A stretch of 8,074 nucleotides of DNA from Gemmatimonadales bacterium (GTDB lineage Bacteria; Gemmatimonadota; Gemmatimonadetes; Gemmatimonadales; GWC2-71-9). Each line of letters starts with the position of its first letter. Within the stretch, counting starts at the first letter, position 1. The stretch lies in assembly GCA_025929805.1 (NCBI GenBank), contig JAICPP010000154.1:1-8074 (forward strand), written 5' to 3'. The notes beneath the pieces were generated by a model. It ran no database searches. It saw only the letters and a program-made list of their open reading frames with translations, and was not told where the DNA came from. Positions 1 through 6,080 of this stretch are shown one piece after another. The translations under genes were made by a program, and so were the position numbers.

Positions 1-840
1 CGCGAGTTCCTCCGGGCCGCCGGAATAGGTGTGGCCGCAGCCGGCGGACTCATGCCTTGGCCGGGGCCGCGGGTGTCAGGGAACGATGAGAAGCTCACGC
101 CCTACGAGGACATCACCAATTACAACAACTACTATGAGTTCGGGACCGACAAGGATGATCCGGCACGCAACGCCACTCGTCTGCGCACTCGTCCCTGGAA
201 GATCGAGATAGCCGGTGAAGTGAAGCGTCCCGCGATGTACGACTTCGACGAGTTGCTCAAGCCCTTCACCCCGGTGGAGCGGGTATATCGTCTCCGCTGT
301 GTCGAAGGCTGGTCCATGGTGATCCCATGGCTGGGTATTCCGCTCCGAGACATCATCGATCGCCTGGAGCCCACGTCAAAGGCCAAATACGTCGAGTTCA
401 CCACGTTGTTGGATCCGGACCAGATGCCGGGACAACGGCTGGGCGTGCTGGATTGGCCTTACGTCGAGGGCCTTCGCATGGACGAGGCCCGCCACCCACT
501 GACCCTGATGGTGACTGGCTTGTACGGGAAGACGCTGCCCAATCAGAACGGGGCCCCGCTCCGTCTCATCGTTCCCTGGAAGTATGGGTTCAAAGGCGGC
601 AAGTCGATCGTCAAGATCCGGTTTGCCCAGAGCCAGCCACGGACCACCTGGAACCTTGCGGCGCCCAACGAATATGGGTTCTATGCCAATGTGAATCCCG
701 AGGTGGATCACCCGCGGTGGAGCCAGGCGCGGGAGCGCCGCATCGGTGAGTTCTTCAAGCGCAAGACTCTGATGTTCAACGGCTACGCCGACCAGGTCGC
801 CTCCCTTTATAGCGGGATGGACCTGCGCAAGAACTTCTGA
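1..840 (+). CDS. msrP: Methionine sulfoxide reductase catalytic subunit MsrP (YedY), 5' end missing
   Basis: Periplasmic molybdopterin enzyme that reduces methionine sulfoxide in envelope proteins, using electrons from MsrQ. The frame is open from the first base, and the first codons read REFLRAAG followed by a Gly/Ala-rich stretch. This is the tail of a Tat signal peptide whose first twin arginine lies just outside the window, so the gene is 5'-partial; the internal GTG at 31 is not the start. The mature part opens with the family-typical YNNYYEFGTDKDDP (window codons 40-54). The RCVEGWSMVIPW segment carries the expected molybdenum-ligating cysteine (codon 100, bases 298-300). WKYGFKGGKSIV (about codons 193-204) is a conserved cofactor-pocket segment of the sulfite-oxidase-type fold. 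The 279 residues seen are close to the mature family length, so only a few N-terminal codons are lost. msrQ starts 10 bp downstream, the standard operon arrangement. Confidence 0.96.
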   Translation, partial: REFLRAAGIGVAAAGGLMPWPGPRVSGNDEKLTPYEDITNYNNYYEFGTDKDDPARNATRLRTRPWKIEIAGEVKRPAMYDFDELLKPFTPVERVYRLRCVEGWSMVIPWLGIPLRDIIDRLEPTSKAKYVEFTTLLDPDQMPGQRLGVLDWPYVEGLRMDEARHPLTLMVTGLYGKTLPNQNGAPLRLIVPWKYGFKGGKSIVKIRFAQSQPRTTWNLAAPNEYGFYANVNPEVDHPRWSQARERRIGEFFKRKTLMFNGYADQVASLYSGMDLRKNF

Positions 841-850
841 ATCAGGCTTC

Positions 851-1492
851 ATGACTCGCGCCGCGGTGGTAAACCGCGTGGTCCGACCGGTGTTGTACGT
901 CGGTTCGGTGTTTCCGCTGGCCTGGCTGTTGTTTGCTTTGTTCACGGGCCTGGTCATGGGGGATCAGGTAAAGTTCATGCAACACGTGACCGGCGATACT
1001 GTCCTCACGTGCCTCATGCTGACGCTTGCGGTCACCCCACTCCGACGCCTTACCGGGTGGAACGAGATCATTCGAGTGCGCCGCTTCATCGGCCTGACCG
1101 CGTTCTGGTATGCCTGCCTTCATCTCACCACTTACCTCGTCTTCGACCAGTCGCTGTCGGTCTCCGAGATCATCAAGGACATCAAGAAGCACCCCTGGGT
1201 ACTGATTGGGTTCACCGGCTTTCTCTGTCTGGTTCCCCTCGCGATCACCTCGACGAATGGATGGATCCGGCGGCTGGGCGGCAAGCGCTGGCAGCAGCTT
1301 CACCGTCTGGTGTATGTGGCGGCCGCGGCTGGGGTGCTGCACTATCTCTGGCTGGTCAAGAAGGATGTGAGCGCGCCGTTGTCGTACGGGGCGGTCCTTC
1401 TGGTTCTTCTGGCGAGCCGTCTCTGGCTCACGCGTGACCGGGTCGCGGCTCGTCGGGTGGCCGGTAAGGCTCAGGCAAAGCCGGCTGCATGA
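851..1492 (+). CDS. msrQ: Haem-binding membrane subunit MsrQ (YedZ)
   Basis: Inner-membrane b-type haem protein that delivers electrons to periplasmic MsrP. The 213 residues match the usual length of about 200-215. Six hydrophobic segments are visible, at about residues 15-37, 46-63, 79-99, 116-134, 150-168 and 176-194, as in the ferric-reductase-like transmembrane family. Histidines at 91 (CLHLTTY), 151 (QLHRLVY) and 164 (VLHYLWL) fall at the same numbers as the haem-ligand histidines I recall for the E. coli protein, so the electron path looks intact. The basic segment with RRLTGW and RVRRF (about 65-79) is typical of the loop after the second helix. The ATG lies 10 bp after the msrP stop, so the two should be co-transcribed. 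The C-terminus is short, basic and Ala-rich. No terminator hairpin is apparent directly after the stop; the inverted-repeat element at 1498-1640 begins there. Confidence 0.95.
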   Translation: MTRAAVVNRVVRPVLYVGSVFPLAWLLFALFTGLVMGDQVKFMQHVTGDTVLTCLMLTLAVTPLRRLTGWNEIIRVRRFIGLTAFWYACLHLTTYLVFDQSLSVSEIIKDIKKHPWVLIGFTGFLCLVPLAITSTNGWIRRLGGKRWQQLHRLVYVAAAAGVLHYLWLVKKDVSAPLSYGAVLLVLLASRLWLTRDRVAARRVAGKAQAKPAA

Positions 1493-1497
1493 GAGTG

Positions 1498-1640
1498 CAC
1501 TACAGAGGCACAGAGGACGCAGAGAGGTCCTTCTCGCCTCCCGCCCACGAAATCGCGATTGCGGGCATCTCCAGAGATAGCGTGTGAGTTTGGTGAATTC
1601 AGTTGGGTTCGTCCTCAGTCTCCTCTGTGCCGCTGTGGTG
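1498..1640 (+). repeat. Imperfect inverted-repeat element (MITE- or REP-like) between msrQ and pyrR
   Basis: The left arm (1498-1527, containing ACAGAGGCACAGAGGAC) and the right arm (1613-1640) are reverse complements over about 21 bases with two or three mismatches. They share an exact 11-base core, GGCACAGAGGA at 1507-1517 and its complement at 1621-1631. From memory, arms of the type CACAGAGGCACAGAGGAC recur in intergenic regions of many unrelated environmental bacteria, but I cannot run a search here. The 85-bp interior has no plausible gene; it holds the 10-bp palindrome AATCGCGATT (1551-1560) with flanking CCCGC/GCGGG that could close a small hairpin. No target-site duplication is obvious. 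The element sits immediately downstream of the msrQ stop and about 55 bp upstream of pyrR, so it separates the two operons. Confidence 0.6.
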
Positions 1641-1658
1641 AAATCCTCAATGAGCCTG

Positions 1659-1687
1659 TTGATTTGACGCTGACCGTGCAGTAGCTT
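1659..1687 (+). promoter_or_regulatory. Possible promoter for the pyrRBC operon
   Basis: TTGATT (1659-1664) and TAGCTT (1682-1687) are separated by 17 bp and resemble a sigma-70-type -35/-10 pair, though the -10 matches the consensus poorly. If used, transcription would start near 1694, leaving almost no leader before the pyrR ATG at 1697. This agrees with the absence of a Shine-Dalgarno sequence upstream of that ATG. The site lies just after the right arm of the inverted-repeat element. It is a pattern match only. Confidence 0.3.
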
Positions 1688-1696
1688 CCCGCCCCG

Positions 1697-2233
1697 ATGC
1701 CCTCCCGCACGCCCCTTCTGGACGAGCGCGCCTTCAGCCGGACGTTGGCGCGAATGGCCAGTGAGATCGTTGAGCGAAGCGGTGGCACGGAGGAGCTGGT
1801 TCTCGTCGGCATTCAGCGACGCGGCGTGGAGCTGGCCGACCGATTGAAGCGGCTGATCGATACCTCTGAAGATTCCAACCTCCCCTGCGGCAAGCTCGAT
1901 ATCACCCTGTACCGTGACGATCTCCAGACGATCGGGCCGCGTCCGGTCGTTGGAGAGACCAGCCTTCCCGATCTCGATGGCAAGACGGTGGTGATCGTAG
2001 ATGACGTGCTATATACCGGACGGACGGTTCGCGCAGCGCTGGACGAGTGCGCGGATTTCGGACGACCCCGCCGCATTCTGCTGTGCGTTCTCATCGACCG
2101 AGGTGGGCGGGAATTGCCGATCCAGGCGGACGTAGTCGGCACCAGCGTCAGTACCGGGCCTGGTGACCGGGTGGATGTGTTCGTAAGCGAGCTGGATGGG
2201 CGCGATGCGGTAGAAATCGTGAGAGGGAAGTGA
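1697..2233 (+). CDS. pyrR: PyrR: pyrimidine operon regulator / uracil phosphoribosyltransferase
   Basis: Family members sense UMP and act as mRNA-binding attenuators of pyr operons; many also have uracil phosphoribosyltransferase activity (uracil + PRPP to UMP + PPi). The 178 residues match the family length of about 170-190. The PRPP-binding loop is clear at residues 98-115 (VVIVDDVLYTGRTVRAAL), with two acidic residues followed by TGRT. Other family segments are LVGIQRRGVELADRL (36-50), DITLYRDDL (68-76) and VLIDRGGRELPIQADVVG (131-148). As first gene of pyrR-pyrB-pyrC it is expected to control the operon. However, I found no convincing PyrR-binding loop or attenuator in the short upstream region, so regulation may be translational or the enzymatic role may dominate. 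The start is the only sensible ATG; no ribosome binding site is visible before it. Confidence 0.95.
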   Translation: MPSRTPLLDERAFSRTLARMASEIVERSGGTEELVLVGIQRRGVELADRLKRLIDTSEDSNLPCGKLDITLYRDDLQTIGPRPVVGETSLPDLDGKTVVIVDDVLYTGRTVRAALDECADFGRPRRILLCVLIDRGGRELPIQADVVGTSVSTGPGDRVDVFVSELDGRDAVEIVRGK

Positions 2234-3189
2234 TGAGCGCGCCCAGCCTCGGCAAGGATCTCGTCGGCCTGGAGCCGCTCAGTGCGGAGCAGATCCAGCT
2301 CATCCTGGATACCGCCGAGCCGTTCAAGGAAGTCAGCGAACGCGCCATCAAGAAGGTTCCCGCACTGCGCGGCAAGACGATTGTCAATCTCTTCTTCGAG
2401 GCGTCCACCCGGACCCGGATCTCCTTCGAGTTCGCCGAGAAACGGCTGTCGGCCGATACCGTCAACGTGGCTGCTGTCGGCTCGTCGGTGAGCAAGGGCG
2501 AGACTCTGGTGGACACCGCAAAAAATCTGGAAGCCATGCGGATCGATATGGTCGTGATCCGGCATGGATCGTCGGGAGCGGCGCAGTTCCTGGGTCAGCG
2601 GATTCGATCGAATGTGATCAACGCGGGCGACGGGAAGCACGAGCATCCTACCCAGGGCTTGCTCGATATGCTGACGCTGCGTGACCGTTTCGGCCGGATC
2701 AAGGGTCTCAAGGTGGCCATCTGTGGAGACATTCTGCACAGTCGGGTAGCCCGGAGTAACATCTGGGGTCTGACCAAGCTCGGGGCCGAGGTCGGCGTTT
2801 GTGGTCCTGCGTCATTGCTCCCGCGACACGTCGAGGAGCTCGGTGTCACCATCCTGCCCCGAATAGAAGACGCCATTCAGTGGGCCGACGCGCTGAATGT
2901 GCTCCGGCTTCAGCTCGAGCGAATGCAGGCCGGGTTTCTCCCCTCGTTGCGCGAGTACAACCGGGTCTTCGGCATCACGAACGAGCGGCTGGCCCGTGCC
3001 CCCAAGGATCTGCTGATTCTCCACCCCGGCCCCATGAACCGTGGTGTGGAGATCGACAGTGACGTCGCCGATGGTCCTCACAGTGTGATACTGCCGCAGG
3101 TCACGAACGGTGTGGCCGTGCGCATGGCCGTTCTGTACTTGCTGGCCGGCGGTTCGCCCCACTGGGCGGGCAGGGGCGACGAACGGTGA
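2233..3189 (+). CDS. pyrB: Aspartate carbamoyltransferase catalytic subunit
   Basis: Cytoplasmic enzyme that condenses carbamoyl phosphate with aspartate to N-carbamoyl-aspartate, the committed step of pyrimidine synthesis. From the ATG at 2233 the protein has 318 residues, typical of the family. The carbamoyl-phosphate motif STRTR is at 58-62 within FFEASTRTRISFEF. SVSKGET with the mobile-loop lysine is near 88, HEHPTQGLLDML near 137-148, GDILHSRVARSN near 165-176 and LHPGPMNRGVEI near 263-274. A GTG at 2230 is an alternative start one codon upstream. The ATG is preferred because it overlaps the pyrR stop by one base (TGATG) and follows GAGAGGGA at a suitable distance. No regulatory subunit gene (pyrI) is present. 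Pairing with a class I dihydroorotase gene immediately downstream suggests the ATCase-DHOase assembly known from Aquifex and some other bacteria, but that is inference. Confidence 0.97.
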   Translation: MSAPSLGKDLVGLEPLSAEQIQLILDTAEPFKEVSERAIKKVPALRGKTIVNLFFEASTRTRISFEFAEKRLSADTVNVAAVGSSVSKGETLVDTAKNLEAMRIDMVVIRHGSSGAAQFLGQRIRSNVINAGDGKHEHPTQGLLDMLTLRDRFGRIKGLKVAICGDILHSRVARSNIWGLTKLGAEVGVCGPASLLPRHVEELGVTILPRIEDAIQWADALNVLRLQLERMQAGFLPSLREYNRVFGITNERLARAPKDLLILHPGPMNRGVEIDSDVADGPHSVILPQVTNGVAVRMAVLYLLAGGSPHWAGRGDER

Positions 3190-4496
3190 GGCCGATCCTG
3201 ATTCGGGCGGGCCGGGTCATCGATCCTTCGCGCGGAATGGACGGGGTGGCCGACATCTATCTCGAAGATGGAAAGATTGCCGCGGTGGGGCGGGATATCG
3301 GGCTGCCGGATGACGCCCTGACGATCGACGCGGCCGGCAAGATCGTCTCTCCCGGTCTCATCGACTTGCACGTGCATCTCCGGGAGCCGGGCCAGGAAGA
3401 CCTCGAGACCGTGGCCAGCGGAGCTATGGCTGCTGCGGCCGGCGGATTTACAGCGGTATGCGCCATGCCGAATACCGATCCGGTTACCGACAACCAGGCA
3501 GCAGTCGGATTCATCGTGAGCCAGGCTCAGCGGGCCGGCAAGGCCAGGGTGTACCCCATCGGTGCCATCTCACTCGGCCAGAAGGGACAGCAGCTGGCTG
3601 AGTTTGGCGAGCTGGTGGGGGCGGGGGCCGTGGCCGTCAGCGACGACGGCAAGCCGGTCGTGTCCAGCCATCTCATGCGAACCGCGCTGGAGTATGCCCG
3701 CACGTTCGGGATTGCCGTCGCGGATCACTGCGAGGATCCCACCCTTTCCGCCGGCGGGGCCATGCACGAAGGCATTGTCTCGACCCGCCTGGGGCTCAAA
3801 GGCATTCCAGCTGCGGCCGAAGAGATCATGGTCGCGCGAGACATCCTTTTGGCCGAACATACCGGCGGTCATGTGCACCTCTGTCACATGTCCACCCGCG
3901 GGTCGGTTGAGTTGATCCGGCGGGCCAAGGAGAAAGGAGTTCGGGTTACTGCCGAAGTCTGTCCCCATCACTTCACCCTGACTCACGAGCGCTGCGAGGG
4001 GTACGACACCAACGCCAAAATGAACCCGCCTCTGCGCGAGCCCGAGGATCGGGAAGCGCTTCGACAGGCACTGCGCGATGGAACGATCGATGCCATCTGC
4101 ACCGATCACGCCCCCCATCATTACGACGCCAAGGAGCGCGAGTTCGACGATGCACCCAATGGGATCATAGGTCTGGAAACCGCGCTGGGCCTTGCAATAA
4201 CCGAGCTGGTCGAGCCCGGCCTTTTGACGCTGTGCGACCTGGTGAATCGTATGAGCACCGCGCCGGCAAAGATCTTCAAGCTGCCGGGCGGTACTTTAGC
4301 CGCCGGATCGCCGGCCGACGTGACCATTACCGACCCGAAGGCTGCGTGGATCGTCAACCCTGCGGATTTCTTCTCTCGCAGCAGAAACACGCCCTTCGGA
4401 GGCAGGCGGCTCACCGGTCGCGCCGAGCTCACGATCGTTCGCGGGCAAGTCGTTTACCAGCGGGAGCAGAGAGCTCCGACCGGACGATCTGGTTGA
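3186..4496 (+). CDS. pyrC: Dihydroorotase, class I
   Basis: Zinc amidohydrolase that cyclises carbamoyl-aspartate to dihydroorotate. The metal and catalytic positions of an active class I enzyme are all present: H62 and H64 (DLHVHLREPG), D153 (AVSDDGK), H181 (ADHCED), H234 (HLCHMSTRGS) and D307 (CTDHAPH). N280 lies in MNPPLR. It is therefore not the inactive pseudo-dihydroorotase that accompanies some ATCases. Start GTG at 3186 overlaps the pyrB stop by 4 nt (GTGA), with AGGGG 9 bp upstream. The natural family ending is near VRGQVVYQRE. The last codons (about 425-436) and the stop overlap, in another frame, the decayed aldolase fragment starting near 4453, so the C-terminal tail was probably acquired at that junction. 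Catalysis should be unaffected because this tail lies beyond the conserved barrel. Confidence 0.97.
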   Translation: MRPILIRAGRVIDPSRGMDGVADIYLEDGKIAAVGRDIGLPDDALTIDAAGKIVSPGLIDLHVHLREPGQEDLETVASGAMAAAAGGFTAVCAMPNTDPVTDNQAAVGFIVSQAQRAGKARVYPIGAISLGQKGQQLAEFGELVGAGAVAVSDDGKPVVSSHLMRTALEYARTFGIAVADHCEDPTLSAGGAMHEGIVSTRLGLKGIPAAAEEIMVARDILLAEHTGGHVHLCHMSTRGSVELIRRAKEKGVRVTAEVCPHHFTLTHERCEGYDTNAKMNPPLREPEDREALRQALRDGTIDAICTDHAPHHYDAKEREFDDAPNGIIGLETALGLAITELVEPGLLTLCDLVNRMSTAPAKIFKLPGGTLAAGSPADVTITDPKAAWIVNPADFFSRSRNTPFGGRRLTGRAELTIVRGQVVYQREQRAPTGRSG

Positions 4497-4692
4497 GGTG
4501 GATCCGGCGGGTCGCCGGCACCACGGGTACCGCGCAGCTATCAGCGAATTAGATTTACATCTAAGGGCCTATCGACAGCCGGCTGATTACGGCGCGGTCG
4601 TGCATGCCCATCCTCCCCCCCCGGAATTTCTTCTCGGCGCGCGGGTGTTCGGCAGGCGAGCCGGCTCCCGCGGGAACAGATCGAAGCCTTAG
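4453..4692 (+). pseudogene. Remnant of a class II (L-fuculose-phosphate-type) aldolase
   Basis: Read in frame from 4453, the DNA encodes FTSGSRELRPDDLVEVDPAG, then ISELDLHLRAY (4540-4572) and YGAVVHAHPP (4588-4617). This closely follows the middle of class II aldolase/adducin proteins: the ITPSG segment, the xPDDLVxVD strand, the SSEL motif with the catalytic glutamate (codon 4546-4548), and the HAHPP zinc-ligand pair (4603-4605 and 4609-4611). It corresponds roughly to residues 40-95 of a protein of about 215. The N-terminal third is absent (pyrC occupies that DNA). After an 8-C run (4615-4622) the similarity stops and the frame ends at TAG 4690-4692. The tail in the third frame, with LPREQIEALEQMR (4665-4703), could be a leftover of the aldolase C-terminus, but this is weak. 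A GTG at 4498 could open a 64-codon ORF, though a functional product is unlikely. Family assignment rests on motif recognition. Confidence 0.75.
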
Positions 4693-4716
4693 AGCAGATG
4701 AGAGGAACGTCTTCCC

Positions 4717-5562
4717 ATGGCCAAAACGACCACGGAAACTGAAGCGACCATCGAAGAGCTGTTGGAGCAACGCACTCAGTACGAGGATTGGCTCGCCAAG
4801 CTCGATGCTGCGGGTGACAAGGCGCCACCCGCCGTGCGCCAGCGGGTGCGGGGTGACTATGAGGCTCGCCTGCAGAGCGTCATGGAGCAGCTGCGCGGCC
4901 GCGGTGCTGCGATCGGAGAGGAGCTGGAACGGCACCACGCCTCCCAGGCACAGTTGGACCGTGAGCGGCGCGCTGCCGAAGAGGCTCTGGCCGAAGCCGA
5001 GGTGCGGCACTCCGTCGGTGAATACACCCAGGACGAATGGCGGCGGGTAAGCGAAGACAGCCGTCGCCAGATCGATGAGCTTCGGAACCGGCTCCGCAGC
5101 ATTGGCGCAGAAATAACTCGGTTGACCGAGATCCAGTCGGTCATCGCGGCACCGCGAGCCACACCCGCGGCACCGGCGTCGCCACCCGCCCGACCGGCAA
5201 GGCCCGAAGTGGTGGAACAGGCTCCCATGGTCACTCACGTGGCGGAACCGGTGGATGAGCCGGACGAGGCACCGAGCCGCTATGCTCCCAAGGCGGGCCG
5301 GCCTGAGCCTCAGCCGGCAGCTTCGCCGGTGGATGAGCTTGCCTTCCTGAAGTCAGTAGCGCCCGAGGAAAACCGCCCGGTTGGGCGCCGCACCAGCAAC
5401 CCCGGAATGGTCGCGCCAAGCGCTCCGGCCGTCCAAACAGCAGTGCCTTCCGTGGGCAAGGCCGGCGTAGCCAAGACCCTGAAGTGTGGCGAATGCGGTA
5501 CGCTCAACCGGCCCACCGAGTGGTACTGCGAGCGATGCGGGGCGGAGTTGGCGGGAGTCTGA
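4717..5562 (+). CDS. Coiled-coil protein with C-terminal zinc ribbon, function unknown
   Basis: I do not recognise a named family. The 281 residues divide into three parts. Residues about 8-145 are almost entirely charged helix (runs such as EELLEQRTQYEDWL, EEALAEAEVRHSVGEY and RRQIDELRNRLRSIGAEI), expected to form a long coiled coil. Residues about 146-250 are a low-complexity Pro/Ala/Glu-rich linker. Residues 256-277 are a zinc ribbon with C257-x2-C260-x10-C271-x2-C274 (KCGECG ... YCERCGAEL). There is no signal peptide or membrane segment, so it should be cytoplasmic. The ATG at 4717 has AGAGGA 10 bp upstream. It stands alone, 220 bp after pyrC and convergent with rpsT. The architecture suggests a structural or adaptor protein acting through oligomerisation and the zinc finger; this is inference. 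The ORF is solid by length, codon usage and domain logic. Confidence 0.85.
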   Translation: MAKTTTETEATIEELLEQRTQYEDWLAKLDAAGDKAPPAVRQRVRGDYEARLQSVMEQLRGRGAAIGEELERHHASQAQLDRERRAAEEALAEAEVRHSVGEYTQDEWRRVSEDSRRQIDELRNRLRSIGAEITRLTEIQSVIAAPRATPAAPASPPARPARPEVVEQAPMVTHVAEPVDEPDEAPSRYAPKAGRPEPQPAASPVDELAFLKSVAPEENRPVGRRTSNPGMVAPSAPAVQTAVPSVGKAGVAKTLKCGECGTLNRPTEWYCERCGAELAGV

Positions 5563-5603
5563 AGAACGGGGAGGGAACGGCCTGAGCGGTAAGGGTGAGC
5601 GGG

Positions 5604-5660
5604 TTGCGCAAGAGAGCGAACCAAACGCCCGAATAGCTATCGGGCAGATAACTTGCGCAA
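5604..5660. repeat. Nested inverted repeats with two copies of the palindrome TTGCGCAA
   Basis: TTGCGCAAG (5604-5612) and CTTGCGCAA (5652-5660) are exact reverse complements, extendable by a G-U and a G-C pair on the outside. Inside them GCCCGA (5627-5632) and TCGGGC (5640-5645) form a second perfect stem with a 7-base loop. Each outer arm contains the self-complementary octamer TTGCGCAA, with copies starting 49 bp apart. As RNA this folds into a two-helix structure; as DNA it gives two symmetric binding sites. It lies in the untranslated region after the zinc-ribbon gene, and no coding use is evident. Confidence 0.6.
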
Positions 5661-5682
5661 TCGAACTAAAGCTGCTTTTCCA

Positions 5683-5692
5683 GGCGATCGCC
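5683..5692. repeat. 10-bp perfect palindrome GGCGATCGCC
   Basis: GGCGATCGCC is fully self-complementary and contains GCGATCGC, the octamer known as HIP1 in cyanobacteria. A single occurrence says nothing about origin. It sits between the nested inverted repeats and the first terminator hairpin and may be part of the same structured 3' region. Confidence 0.4.
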
Positions 5693-5704
5693 GGATAATA
5701 GTAG

Positions 5705-5737
5705 AGGGGCGCGAATGTCACTATCGCGCCCCTTTCT
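5705..5737. terminator. Strong hairpin, probable terminator of the zinc-ribbon gene, possibly bidirectional
   Basis: AGGGGCGCGA (5705-5714) pairs perfectly with TCGCGCCCCT (5724-5733) around a 9-base loop, a 10-bp GC-rich stem. On the + strand a short pyrimidine tail (TTCTC) follows; the U-tract is poor but the stem is strong. It lies between two convergent genes and could also stop rpsT transcripts arriving on the - strand, although no T-run follows on that side. Confidence 0.6.
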
Positions 5738-5755
5738 CACCGGGTCCACCCGCTT

Positions 5756-5773
5756 ACCGCTTACGCGGTTTTT
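5756..5773 (+). terminator. Second terminator-like hairpin with T-run
   Basis: ACCGC (5756-5760), loop TTAC, GCGGT (5765-5769), followed by a T-run through 5773. The stem is only 5 bp but the hairpin-plus-T layout on the + strand is that of an intrinsic terminator. It would back up the hairpin at 5705-5733 and keep + strand transcripts out of rpsT, whose stop codon is 13 bp away. Confidence 0.45.
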
Positions 5774-5785
5774 CCCGTTACGCCC

Positions 5786-6037
5786 TTACTTTTTGGCCGC
5801 CACCAGCTTGGCCAGCCGGCTCTTCTGCCGCGCGGCCGCATTCTTGTGGATGATGTTCTTCTGACCGGCTCGATCCAACAGCTTGACAGCTTCGGCGTAG
5901 GCTGCTTCGACTGCGCTCCCTGTGGCCGCGCGCACTTTCTTGAGCGCAGTGCGGAGCTGACTCCGGTGAGTTCGGTTCAGGGTTGTCCGGGCGCGCGCCT
6001 GGCGCATGCGCTTTGCGGCTGATTTGATTCGGGGCAC
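5786..6037 (-). CDS. rpsT: 30S ribosomal protein S20
   Basis: Primary 16S rRNA-binding protein of the small subunit. The 83 residues are strongly basic and helical. They begin MPRIKSAAKRMRQARARTTL and end with KNIIHKNAAARQKSRLAKLV, which contains the family signature IHKNxAARxKSRL; usual lengths are about 83-90. The start is GTG (6037-6035 read on the - strand), preceded by GAGG with a 5-base spacer. No ATG lies nearby in frame, and the conserved PRIKSA start fixes this choice. A non-ATG start recalls the UUG start of E. coli rpsT, where weak initiation is part of autoregulation. The gene is monocistronic, convergent with the zinc-ribbon gene and divergent from the site-2 protease gene. Confidence 0.97.
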   Translation of the reverse strand: MPRIKSAAKRMRQARARTTLNRTHRSQLRTALKKVRAATGSAVEAAYAEAVKLLDRAGQKNIIHKNAAARQKSRLAKLVAAKK

Positions 6038-6080
6038 GGCAACCTCAACGAAGGATGGATCGGTTCGGACGACGCCGGTT

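Noticed and set aside
376..957. 193-codon open frame on the - strand over msrP/msrQ
   Set aside because: Overlaps two strongly identified genes and spans their junction; no domain or ribosome binding site supports it.
1641..1667. Possible PyrR-binding loop (AATCCTCAATGAGCCT)
   Set aside because: Only partly matches the ARUCCNGNGAGGYU loop, and the flanking bases do not form the required stem.
1813..2739. 308-codon open frame on the - strand across pyrR and pyrB
   Set aside because: Antisense to two motif-confirmed genes. Long shadow frames are expected in GC-rich coding DNA, and its translation shows no domain.
5563..5785. tRNA or other standard RNA gene in the structured convergent spacer
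   Set aside because: No cloverleaf, T-loop or CCA end can be drawn; the paired segments fit only simple nested hairpins and terminators.
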